A stretch of DNA of 64,000 nucleotides from Pseudolactococcus insecticola (GTDB lineage Bacteria; Bacillota; Bacilli; Lactobacillales; Streptococcaceae). The notes below the pieces were generated by a model. It was not told the DNA's origin and made no database searches. It worked only from the letters and a program-made list of their open reading frames with translations. The stretch spans positions 248,001 through 312,000 of the forward strand of contig NZ_BLLH01000001.1 of NCBI RefSeq assembly GCF_011170065.1, written 5' to 3'. How positions within the stretch are numbered: position 1 is the stretch's first letter; every line of letters begins with the position of its first letter. Below, in pieces: positions 1 through 7,245 of the stretch. A program made the translations under genes and the position numbers.

Positions 1-1
1 T

Positions 2-481
2 GGCGATGACAGTAAACAATTGACGTTCACAACAGTAGAGAGTATCTCTGTTGAGGCGCATGAATTGCTACGCTGGGCATACCAAAACGGCGAGCTTATC
101 GAAATCTGGGAAGTAACGCCAACCATCACGGCTGACGGTGCAACAGTGCTCGATAACACAGGTAAAGCTGTACCTAAAGGCTGGATGCCTGATCGCTACT
201 GGGTGGGAACGGTAAACGCTGACGACTACTCAAACAACGCAGGCGATGCAACACGTACGCATGAGTGGACGATTGACCTTGAAAACGAGCACGACCAGTC
301 ATGGATTCAACCAATCGAGTGGATCTTTGGTGATGATCAGACTTATCCAAATGCGTCACTCAAGAAATACACGGCGACGGATAATCCGACTAGCACTGTT
401 CGTGACACGCAAGTGGACGAACCTCAACCATCATCAGAAGCAAGTCAAAAGGTAGGTGCACAGCCTGCGACACCCTCCTGA
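2..481 (+). CDS. phage major tail (tube) protein, 5' partial
   Basis: The reading frame is open to the window edge, so the true start lies upstream. The protein is probably the siphophage tail tube subunit: the segment around residues 20-45 (NGELIEIWEV, then RYWVGTVNADDYSNNAGDA) resembles the hand-like loop region of TP901-1/phi13-type tail proteins. The frame stops at a TGA (479-481) that sits inside a CCC TCC TGA string followed by a hairpin-forming AGGAGG/CCTCCT pair. The next frame continues at once with a beta-rich domain, so a minority product extended by +1 frameshifting is likely. The family assignment rests on weak sequence resemblance and on its place among tail genes. Confidence 0.55.
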   Translation, partial: GDDSKQLTFTTVESISVEAHELLRWAYQNGELIEIWEVTPTITADGATVLDNTGKAVPKGWMPDRYWVGTVNADDYSNNAGDATRTHEWTIDLENEHDQSWIQPIEWIFGDDQTYPNASLKKYTATDNPTSTVRDTQVDEPQPSSEASQKVGAQPATPS

Positions 482-1025
482 GGAGGTTGAACCTCCTGTT
501 TCGAACACGCCAACATATACGTATAGCTTAGCTGCGCAACGTGGTCAGAAATACTATATCGACGGCGCTTTGGCGCTTGATAAATCAGCAGACTGGAATG
601 GCAGCTCTGCTTCTATGTTTAGCTATACGATGAACGTTACTAGTGATAGTAATGGCGGTGCAATCGGTAATATCGTAGTAAACTTTATCGTTTCAAAATC
701 GTCAAGCATTGACGCTAGTGGTGCTGTTAAGACGACGTTGAACTATGTTACTTTGCAAAATGTTAGCTGGACTAAAACAGGGACTGAGACATCTAATAGT
801 GTTGGCACTGTTACAATCAAGATTGGCGACTATATCTACAGTCATGCGATGACCTACTCAGCCGATAACTGGACGGATGAGGTGAATATTAAGACGACGT
901 TTGCCATCACGCAGACTGCTGCACCAGGAGAGACGACAGCACCTATTATATGGGCTGACGTTACAAGCGGACGTGCTGAGGCTATCTTCACGCATTCAGC
1001 GACGTCAGTGGCGACAGCAGTATAA
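456..1025 (+). CDS. frameshift-dependent C-terminal extension of the tail protein
   Basis: This frame opens after a TAG at 453-455 and overlaps the end of the tail tube frame. The only early start is a GTG at 456 with no convincing ribosome site, so it is more likely expressed by a +1 slip at TCC_TGA (476-481), giving ATPS followed by EEVEPPVSNTP. The product is Ser/Thr-rich with alternating hydrophobic residues, as in an Ig-like or other beta-sandwich domain that decorates the tail surface. It has no Cys and no membrane segment. A free-standing tail decoration protein starting at GTG is the alternative. Confidence 0.5.
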   Translation: MHSLRHPPEEVEPPVSNTPTYTYSLAAQRGQKYYIDGALALDKSADWNGSSASMFSYTMNVTSDSNGGAIGNIVVNFIVSKSSSIDASGAVKTTLNYVTLQNVSWTKTGTETSNSVGTVTIKIGDYIYSHAMTYSADNWTDEVNIKTTFAITQTAAPGETTAPIIWADVTSGRAEAIFTHSATSVATAV

Positions 1026-1035
1026 AGGAGAGCTT

Positions 1036-1101
1036 ATGGATAGCGAAACGACGGAAGAAATCACTGAATACTTGTCAGATTCTGACACGATTTTAGTTTG
1101 A
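1036..1101 (+). CDS. 21-residue acidic small protein
   Basis: A short ORF reads MDSETTEEITEYLSDSDTILV. It begins 5 nt after a good AAAGGAG site and ends just before an intrinsic terminator at 1112-1138, so it looks translated although it is too short to classify. It is very acidic. It may be a small tail accessory peptide or simply a translated remnant. Confidence 0.35.
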   Translation: MDSETTEEITEYLSDSDTILV

Positions 1102-1111
1102 ACCGTTAGGC

Positions 1112-1138
1112 AAAGCGGGGGAAACCTCGCTTTTATTT
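1112..1138 (+). terminator. intrinsic terminator after the tail tube unit
   Basis: AAAGCGGGG and CCTCGCTTT pair around a GAAA loop and are followed by a T-rich run. It separates the tail tube unit from the genes that follow. Confidence 0.7.
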
Positions 1139-1155
1139 TAGAAAGGATATAAAAA

Positions 1156-1668
1156 ATGGCAGAAAAAACAAGAGATGAGATTAAAGCGACGATGGTAGCT
1201 GGTGAGGTTATCAAGGCTGAGGATATTAGCGATTTTGCGGATAGTGTGCTTTTTAACGAAGAAATTGGTGGATTTATGGCAGAAATTGAAATTCCGCTTT
1301 TTAAAAATGATGTCACGTTCTTTTTCAGAATGGCTAATAGTCCCAATGATTTAAATATAGATGTTGTTATTATATTCACGTATTTTAGTAGACAAAAAGT
1401 AGAGTTCAAAACTGTTGATGATTTCTGGAATAAAATTCCTGCCGGATTTATAAATGCTACTGGATGTTATGCCCTAAATGATAATACTGGAAACAAAGCA
1501 ATTGTATCCATGCTTAAAGTTGGTGACGGAATAATTTTGGGGATTAAAGAAAATGGCACCGCTCAAACGAAAACAGCAATCACAAATGTATCATTTGAAA
1601 ACCAAATCACAGATTTGTCGACTAGAATTTATGCGCCAGTAGGTGCATATGGCGTTCCAGCACCGTAG
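1156..1668 (+). CDS. unrecognised phage protein, AT-rich
   Basis: This 170-residue protein starts at ATG 1156 after AGAAAGGATAT. The N-terminus is charged and helical (MAEKTRDEIKATMVAGEVIKAEDI); the rest is mixed alpha/beta with an aromatic patch and ends in a Pro/Gly-rich tail (APVGAYGVPAP). I do not recognise it. Its central part is clearly more AT-rich than the flanking tail genes, and it lies between a terminator and the head-tail connector gene, a position where phages often carry exchangeable head or tail decoration genes. A virion accessory role is an inference from position only. Confidence 0.5.
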   Translation: MAEKTRDEIKATMVAGEVIKAEDISDFADSVLFNEEIGGFMAEIEIPLFKNDVTFFFRMANSPNDLNIDVVIIFTYFSRQKVEFKTVDDFWNKIPAGFINATGCYALNDNTGNKAIVSMLKVGDGIILGIKENGTAQTKTAITNVSFENQITDLSTRIYAPVGAYGVPAP

Positions 1669-1676
1669 GAGGTAAC

Positions 1677-2141
1677 ATGAGCAACGAAGCAATCACACCT
1701 ATCAACTATGACGCAATCAAAGACGATTTGATGCTGATTGTGGGCATTGACGATGGAGAAGATGATAGTCAGCTTAGGCAGGCTTACCGTCTAGCGAGTG
1801 GCTATCTATATGCGCTTGTGGCTGGCGAGGAGGTCGACACGGTCAAGTTTGAGGCACTTGCTGCAACAGCGCTGAGTGAATCAGCCGTTTATCGTTTTAA
1901 TCGCCTGTCTGAGGAGGGCATGAGTCAGCGCACGCAGGACGGAGAGTCGATAACGTGGGAGTCTGACCCGATGGAGAAATGGGCAGAAGCCATCAAAGCG
2001 ACCATCAGAAACAAAATCATCAACTGGAAGCTTATCATGGTATCGACCATCGACCAAAATGAGCGCTATGACCTAGGTTATCGTGTGCCGTTACTTGCTA
2101 ATGGGACATGGTACTACACGAACACAGGGAGGCTGAGATGA
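1677..2141 (+). CDS. phage head-tail connector protein (gp6-like)
   Basis: A protein of 154 residues starting at ATG 1677 after TAGGAGGTAAC. Residues 8-45 (IKDDLMLIVGIDDGEDDSQLRQAYRLASGYLYALV) look like the helical N-terminus of HK97 gp6-like connectors, and the length fits. Such proteins form a ring between portal and tail during head completion. The stop overlaps the next start as ATGA (2138-2141), showing translational coupling. The C-terminal third is unusually polar for the family, so the call rests on the helical N-terminus and on gene order. Confidence 0.6.
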   Translation: MSNEAITPINYDAIKDDLMLIVGIDDGEDDSQLRQAYRLASGYLYALVAGEEVDTVKFEALAATALSESAVYRFNRLSEEGMSQRTQDGESITWESDPMEKWAEAIKATIRNKIINWKLIMVSTIDQNERYDLGYRVPLLANGTWYYTNTGRLR

Positions 2142-2461
2142 CCTATAATCAAACACTTTGGTTTGAGTCTGACAAGGCTGCTTATGACGAGGAGACGGGC
2201 AACTATGGCGCTAAGCGCTATGACATACGCTATCCTCGGGCTGATGTGCGCTGGCGTGCGACAGGGGAGCTTTCGTCAGATACCAAGTTTGAGTATCGAG
2301 AGTTTATCAGTGTCAAGAGTCAGCGTCCAATCCCTATGAAGATGTGCAAGTGGAAAGGGGCGTTGTTTAAGCCGATTGCTGGGTCATATAAAAAGGTCGA
2401 ACAGGGACGAGGTCGCAAATGGCACTCAGTGCGGTTTATGGAGGTAAAAAATGGCTTATAA
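2138..2461 (+). CDS. phage head-tail adaptor / head closure protein
   Basis: This 107-residue protein begins at the ATG within the ATGA overlap with the connector gene; a start 30 nt upstream would lie inside that gene. It is beta-rich, with many Arg and Tyr (YDIRYPRADVRW) and a strand pattern like the small beta-barrel head closure proteins (SPP1 gp16 group). These sit under the connector and seal the DNA-filled head. The next gene begins 11 nt before its stop. The function is inferred from size, fold-like pattern and position. Confidence 0.5.
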   Translation: MTYNQTLWFESDKAAYDEETGNYGAKRYDIRYPRADVRWRATGELSSDTKFEYREFISVKSQRPIPMKMCKWKGALFKPIAGSYKKVEQGRGRKWHSVRFMEVKNGL

Positions 2462-2816
2462 ACACACAGAGCACACGCCATTGTTCATGTACAATGCCAT
2501 CAGAAAAGCGGTCGAGGAAACAGGCTTGACGCTTGCTGAGGCACCAGAAACTCACGATGGTAGCTTACCATACGCATGGATTGACCAGATAAACGGTGAG
2601 CGTAGTCAGATTGCACGGCGCAGTCATCGAGCGGGCGACATCTACAACTATACGGCAGTCGTGCATGTCTTCTATCCGTGGGAGCGTCAGGGCGATATGC
2701 TCAGTGCTATCTACGAGATAGATGGCCGTGTGCAAGAGGCGTTCTTGCATGATATGACGCAGAGAATTTTCAGAGAGTCTGACGGTGTTTTACACGGGCT
2801 CATCAATATCAACTAA
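2451..2816 (+). CDS. phage minor structural protein, probable tail terminator
   Basis: This protein has 121 residues and starts at ATG 2451 after GGAGGTAAAA. The pattern, an N-terminal helix (MYNAIRKAVEETG), then beta strands with aromatic residues (YNYTAVVHVFYPWERQGDM) and a C-terminal helix, matches tail terminator/completion proteins, which cap the tail tube at the head-proximal end. It lies between the adaptor and the tail chaperone, as expected for that role. No catalytic motif is seen. Confidence 0.5.
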   Translation: MAYKHTEHTPLFMYNAIRKAVEETGLTLAEAPETHDGSLPYAWIDQINGERSQIARRSHRAGDIYNYTAVVHVFYPWERQGDMLSAIYEIDGRVQEAFLHDMTQRIFRESDGVLHGLININ

Positions 2817-2844
2817 AAATAAAATCAATACGAGGAGAAATAAA

Positions 2845-3195
2845 ATGTCATTTTCAAAAGAAATCAAAGGCAAAACGGTCATGTTTACTAAAGGCGCACG
2901 CTTTTTCGAGAAGTTGGGCAAGCTATCAAAAGCTTCAGCAAAAGACTCAGAAGGTGCGTCAGTAGAGATTGAGGCACCAGCGATGGCGATTGAGTCGCTG
3001 AAAAATCTATCAGGAGAGGTTGACCGTGATGAAATCGTCTTTCTCATGAGTAAAGTGGCCTATGCTATGCAAGTGCAACTGTCACGAGATGAGTTTATTG
3101 ACTATCTTGAAGATCTTGATAACTCTGACTTGATTGAGCTGACGCAAAAAGTCAAATCAGAGCTTGAGACTGAAAAAAAGCTGACACTCATCTGA
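2845..3195 (+). CDS. tail assembly chaperone, G-type
   Basis: This 116-residue protein starts at ATG 2845 after CGAGGAGAAATAAA. It is helical and charged and sits two genes before the tape measure, the standard place of the G chaperone. Close to its end the codons GAA AAA AAG form the slippery heptamer A AAA AAG (3174-3180) in the correct frame; a -1 slip there continues into the next frame and makes the longer GT protein. Chaperones of this class bind the tape measure protein and recruit tube subunits. The frameshift signal strongly supports the role. Confidence 0.75.
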   Translation: MSFSKEIKGKTVMFTKGARFFEKLGKLSKASAKDSEGASVEIEAPAMAIESLKNLSGEVDRDEIVFLMSKVAYAMQVQLSRDEFIDYLEDLDNSDLIELTQKVKSELETEKKLTLI

Positions 3196-3227
3196 TAAGT
3201 TCAGTCGCAGGCGTCTACATTGATAGT

Positions 3228-3656
3228 GTGGCGCCTGTTTTTCTAGGCGATCAGATATTAGATGACACGATAGAGGTGGCTGAGTATCTGTCTTATATGA
3301 CAGGATACAGCTTTGATGAGATTTGTGGCATGGACGAAATCATGTCACAGCGTATCAATACGAGGTTACTTGTCAAACGCTTTGAACAGCAAATGATGAT
3401 AGCGCAGCAGTCGCTACTGACTGCGATTGCGGATAAGAAAAAGTCAGGCAAGTCGACAAAACCATTTCACATCGACGAACTGCTGGCGTTTCAAGGCATG
3501 AATCAGGCTGAAATCGTATCAAATCGCAAGCTATTTGAAGAAATGACGCATGACGATGAAGACATTGAGCGAAAGAAAGCTAAAAAAGCCAAGAAAAAAG
3601 AAACTGTCAGCAGTATCAGACAGCGTCTTAGGGATAAATACGGGATTAACATATGA
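3228..3656 (+). CDS. tail assembly chaperone T domain (read by -1 frameshift)
   Basis: The frame is open from at least 3180, and the only candidate start, GTG 3228, has no ribosome site. Reading from the slippery site gives EKK followed by ADTHLISSVAGVYIDSVAPV and then this domain, so it is best seen as the C-terminal half of the G-T fusion (about 158 extra residues). The domain is helical, with a Lys-rich tail (KKAKKAKKKE) and a final RQRLRDKYGINI. In well-studied siphophages the GT protein is made at a few percent of G and stays with the tape measure during assembly. The stop overlaps the next start as ATGA. Confidence 0.7.
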   Translation: MAPVFLGDQILDDTIEVAEYLSYMTGYSFDEICGMDEIMSQRINTRLLVKRFEQQMMIAQQSLLTAIADKKKSGKSTKPFHIDELLAFQGMNQAEIVSNRKLFEEMTHDDEDIERKKAKKAKKKETVSSIRQRLRDKYGINI

Positions 3657-3940
3657 GTTTATCGAGTTTACTAGATAAGGAAGTTGAGTCGCTGATGACA
3701 AAGCTTGATGCGTCGCTTGCCGTTCAAGTGGCAAATGCTGAAACGCTATCGCCTGTTGACACGGGAGAGCTAAAAGCAAGCTGGGTGTTAAAGCGTGATA
3801 GTACGAAGTCGTGGACTGTGAAAAACACGTCAGACCATGCACTATTTCAAGAATTTGGCACCTATAAACAAGCTGGACGTGAGATGTTCGGTCTTCGCAG
3901 TGGTCGCTGGAAGAGTGACGTCATCAAGCGAATAAAATAA
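3653..3940 (+). CDS. HK97 gp10-like phage protein
   Basis: A 95-residue protein in an ATGA overlap with the previous frame. The stretch SPVDTGELKASWVLKRD, followed by DHALFQEFGTYKQAG, is characteristic of the HK97 gp10/neck family (P-x-D-T-G-x-L, later Y/F-E-F-G-T). These proteins act at the head-tail joint. At 95 residues it is shorter than the usual 110-150. Its position directly before the tape measure, after the chaperones, is unusual, because gp10 genes usually precede the tail terminator. Confidence 0.65.
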   Translation: MSLSSLLDKEVESLMTKLDASLAVQVANAETLSPVDTGELKASWVLKRDSTKSWTVKNTSDHALFQEFGTYKQAGREMFGLRSGRWKSDVIKRIK

Positions 3941-3955
3941 AGGAGGGAGGATAAT

Positions 3956-6900
3956 ATGGCACAAGACGGATCGTTAACGATAAAAATAAACGCTGATGAT
4001 AAGGGGCTGACATCAGTCAAAAAGAACCTTGACGAGCTTGAGGGCAAGGCAAAAAGCGGTATCGTGGTCAAAGTGACAGACGCTGGCTCAAGTGCACTCA
4101 GTTCGATTGACGGTAAAATCACGAGTATCGCCAAAAAAGCGGCAAGTGTAGCGTTTACTGGTCTCAAAGTCGGCGCATTAGGCGTTGCAGCAGGTCTCAC
4201 AGCGAGTGTCAAGGCGGCAGGGGACTTAGAACAATCAGTAGGTGGTGTCGATAAGATTTTCGGCAGTATCGCAAGTAAGGACGTCATGGCAGACGCTAAA
4301 AAGGCATTTAAGACAGCAGGGCTATCCATGAATGAGTATCTGGAAGGTGCGACAAGTTATGCACCTAAACTGCTCAAGGACCTGGGTGGCAATGCGTCTG
4401 CGGCAGGTAAAGAAGTCAACAAAGCCATGGTGCAAATGTCAGATAACAGCAATACATTTGGAACGTCGCTCAGCATGCTACAACAGTCTTATCAAGGCTT
4501 TTCAAAAGGCAACTTCACCATGCTGGATAACTTGAAACTAGGCTATGGCGGTACTGAGAAAGAAGCGATGAAACTCGTCAAAGATGCTGGCGTTGTCAAG
4601 AAAAACTTCAAGAGCATGGACGACATCTCATTTGCTGAAATGATTGACTCTATCAGCGTGATTCAGGACAGACTGCATGTAACGGGCACGACCGCCAAAG
4701 AGGCAGCAACCACGCTAACTGGTAGCTTTACCATGGCAAAGAAATCATTTGAGAATTTCCTAGCGACAGGCGAGGGGTCAGATCAGGTTGTTGATTCATT
4801 CCTTAATTTCGGCAATATGGCGGCCAAAATGGCTGGCAAACTTGCGCCGAAACTGTGGGCGGGTATCAAGTCGGCGTTTGACAAGGTCAAGCCAAAAATA
4901 CCAGGACTACTTGCGGATATATTAGGTGGTGCGACAAGTACCATCGGCAGTATGTTTGGTTTCAAGATTGACCCGAAAATGTTTGACGGCTTGCGAAATA
5001 TCAGCTTTGATAAAATCGCAAGCACGGCCAAAACGGCAGCTAAGGCGATTTTAGGCGTGGTTATCGCTGTGAAAGGTCTGAAGCTCGCAACATCTATCAT
5101 GTCTAAGTTTGGCGTCTCTGGCGTAAAAGGCGGAGGCGGTAGCGGTAGCGGTGGTAGTAACCCATTTACTGCAAAGGGTGCCTTTGTGGCTGATTTGAAA
5201 AAATCGGCTGCTAGTTTTATCAAGCAGGCTGGCAATCTTGCGATTATCTACGGGGCTGTCAAAGTCTTTGAGGAAATCGTATCGGCTGTCAAACAGCTTG
5301 AAAACGTGCCAAGTGTTGGCACTGTCGGAAATAAGCTATTAAGCGTTGGCGTGGCCGTGAGTGCCGTTGGTGGTGCCATGGTCGTAGTCGGGCTTGCGCT
5401 GGATAAGATTCAACGGGCAAAACAAGTGCTGATTACGGGGGGCATGGCCTTGCTCGGTATCTCACTTGTCATGAAGAGTCTGGCAAAAGCCATGAAGGCG
5501 ATTGACGACAATGTGCCTGAGGACTTTGGCGGAGTAGCTAAGAAAATGCTCAGCATGGGGATTGCCGTTGCTGGTGTTGCGGCTGGTGCCGCTCTCATCG
5601 GTGCTGCTATTGTTGCGGCAGGGCCGATTGGTGCTTTAGTCGCTGGTGCTGGTATTGGCACGCTGCTCGCCGTTGCTCTAACGATGAGCTCACTTGCTAA
5701 AAGTATCGGTCTTATCAATACAAATGTGCCAAATGACTTTGGTGACATCAAAGGTAAGATAGCAGCGCTTGCGGGGGCAGTAACCGCAATCACAAACAGT
5801 GGTTTAGGCAACGCCCTTGACATGGTGAAAAGCGTGCTCGGTGCGGCACAAGCGGCTGCTGCAAATGTTGCGATTGACGCACTGATTCAGATTTCTGGCA
5901 AGATTAAGACGCTGGATAGTGTTGGAGATGTGCCTGATGTGACAGCCAAGCTGAAAATACTAGATAAAGACATCGCACAGATACAGAATGCGTCATCTAC
6001 TTTTGGTAGTGTGAAACCTGGCAATGCTGCAAATGCGGTGCTGGCTGTTAATTCATTTAACAAACTGATTCCTGCGCTTGTGAAATTTAACGGCTTAGAA
6101 ATCCCTGATGTGACAGGCAAGATTAAACAGATTGGTGCCATCATGGAGCAAATCCAAAATGCGTCATCTACATGGGGCAGCATGAAGCCTGGTAACATCA
6201 CCAAGGCAACAACGGCAGTCAATAATATGTTACCGCTGATTGTGAGTTTGAAAGCATTGGACAGTACGGCTGTACCTACTGGTGTGCTTGACAAAATCAT
6301 GGAAATTGACAGCATTATCGCACAGATTCAAAATGCAACGACGACATGGGGCAGTATCAAGCCTGGTAACATCATAATGGCAGGGACTGCGGCGGATAAT
6401 ATCGCAGCACTCGTGCCTAAACTAAACAATATGAGCATTCAGCTTAGCGGTCTATTACCAGTTAATTTGGCAACATTGAATGCTGCGATAGCTCAGCTTA
6501 ATGGTCTGAGTGGCACGTCTGGCTTTGGTGGTCTTGTAGCGTCCGCTACGCAAGCACAGTCTGCTATCACGACTGTTGGGACGGCGGCAGTTGGCGCAAG
6601 TAACTCAGTGACGTTACTTGATACGACGGTGACGACATTGGCGAGTGATATGACAGCTTTGCAGGCGACAGTTACGGCTGCGACAACAGCTATCACGGCA
6701 GCATTTATCAGCATGACGCAGGCAATCGTGAAAGCCGTTATCGACGCCATGAATCAGGTCAAATCACAATTCAATAGTGGATTGTCAGCGGCACTTGCGA
6801 CAGTCAATGGTTATTCAGCATTATTTTATAGTGCTGGCTATAATCTAGGCAGTTCTATGGCTGATGGTATCTCAAGCGCTAGTGGTTTAATCTCAAGCGC

Positions 6901-7243
6901 TGTGGCAAATCTCGTCAGTCAGGCAACTGCTGGTGTGGCAAAGGCTAAAAGTATCGCCTCAGGCGGTGGTTTGAGCTATGGCACGGTCGCAATGGAAAAC
7001 GGTCTGATAGTTGCTGCGCCTGATAACTTCCTAGCGTCTGGCGCTATCAGTGGTCTGGGGGCATTTAATGCAAACAGTGCAGGCAGTCGTGTGACGACGT
7101 CTAGTGAGTCAAATGTGACGGTGACAGGCGAGATGATGGGGACGAATACGCCGATTGTCCTGAAACTTGACGGACAAACGGTGGCACAGACAATCTTCAA
7201 CCCACTTGTCAAACTCATGCAAAAAGCAAAAGTAAGGAGGTAA
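3956..7243 (+). CDS. phage tail tape measure protein
   Basis: At 1095 residues this is the longest prophage gene, starting at ATG 3956 after GGAGGGAGG. The N-terminus (residues 1-230) is typical tape measure sequence with GDLEQSVGGVDKIFGSI and a TKEAATTLTGSF block. The middle carries long Ala/Gly-rich hydrophobic segments (about residues 450-490 and 520-580). Residues about 655-850 contain three tandem copies of a roughly 65-residue unit with the core IQNA(S/T)(S/T)TxGSxKPGN. Tape measure proteins fix tail length and are ejected ahead of the DNA. Copy number of the repeat may vary between relatives and change tail length. Confidence 0.9.
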   Translation: MAQDGSLTIKINADDKGLTSVKKNLDELEGKAKSGIVVKVTDAGSSALSSIDGKITSIAKKAASVAFTGLKVGALGVAAGLTASVKAAGDLEQSVGGVDKIFGSIASKDVMADAKKAFKTAGLSMNEYLEGATSYAPKLLKDLGGNASAAGKEVNKAMVQMSDNSNTFGTSLSMLQQSYQGFSKGNFTMLDNLKLGYGGTEKEAMKLVKDAGVVKKNFKSMDDISFAEMIDSISVIQDRLHVTGTTAKEAATTLTGSFTMAKKSFENFLATGEGSDQVVDSFLNFGNMAAKMAGKLAPKLWAGIKSAFDKVKPKIPGLLADILGGATSTIGSMFGFKIDPKMFDGLRNISFDKIASTAKTAAKAILGVVIAVKGLKLATSIMSKFGVSGVKGGGGSGSGGSNPFTAKGAFVADLKKSAASFIKQAGNLAIIYGAVKVFEEIVSAVKQLENVPSVGTVGNKLLSVGVAVSAVGGAMVVVGLALDKIQRAKQVLITGGMALLGISLVMKSLAKAMKAIDDNVPEDFGGVAKKMLSMGIAVAGVAAGAALIGAAIVAAGPIGALVAGAGIGTLLAVALTMSSLAKSIGLINTNVPNDFGDIKGKIAALAGAVTAITNSGLGNALDMVKSVLGAAQAAAANVAIDALIQISGKIKTLDSVGDVPDVTAKLKILDKDIAQIQNASSTFGSVKPGNAANAVLAVNSFNKLIPALVKFNGLEIPDVTGKIKQIGAIMEQIQNASSTWGSMKPGNITKATTAVNNMLPLIVSLKALDSTAVPTGVLDKIMEIDSIIAQIQNATTTWGSIKPGNIIMAGTAADNIAALVPKLNNMSIQLSGLLPVNLATLNAAIAQLNGLSGTSGFGGLVASATQAQSAITTVGTAAVGASNSVTLLDTTVTTLASDMTALQATVTAATTAITAAFISMTQAIVKAVIDAMNQVKSQFNSGLSAALATVNGYSALFYSAGYNLGSSMADGISSASGLISSAVANLVSQATAGVAKAKSIASGGGLSYGTVAMENGLIVAAPDNFLASGAISGLGAFNANSAGSRVTTSSESNVTVTGEMMGTNTPIVLKLDGQTVAQTIFNPLVKLMQKAKVRR

Positions 7244-7245
7244 GC

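Noticed and set aside
4783-5823. Long minus-strand ORFs opposite the tape measure gene (also 6493-6750 and others)
   Set aside because: They mirror the biased codon use of the Ala/Gly-rich tape measure gene, lack ribosome sites, and show no domain.
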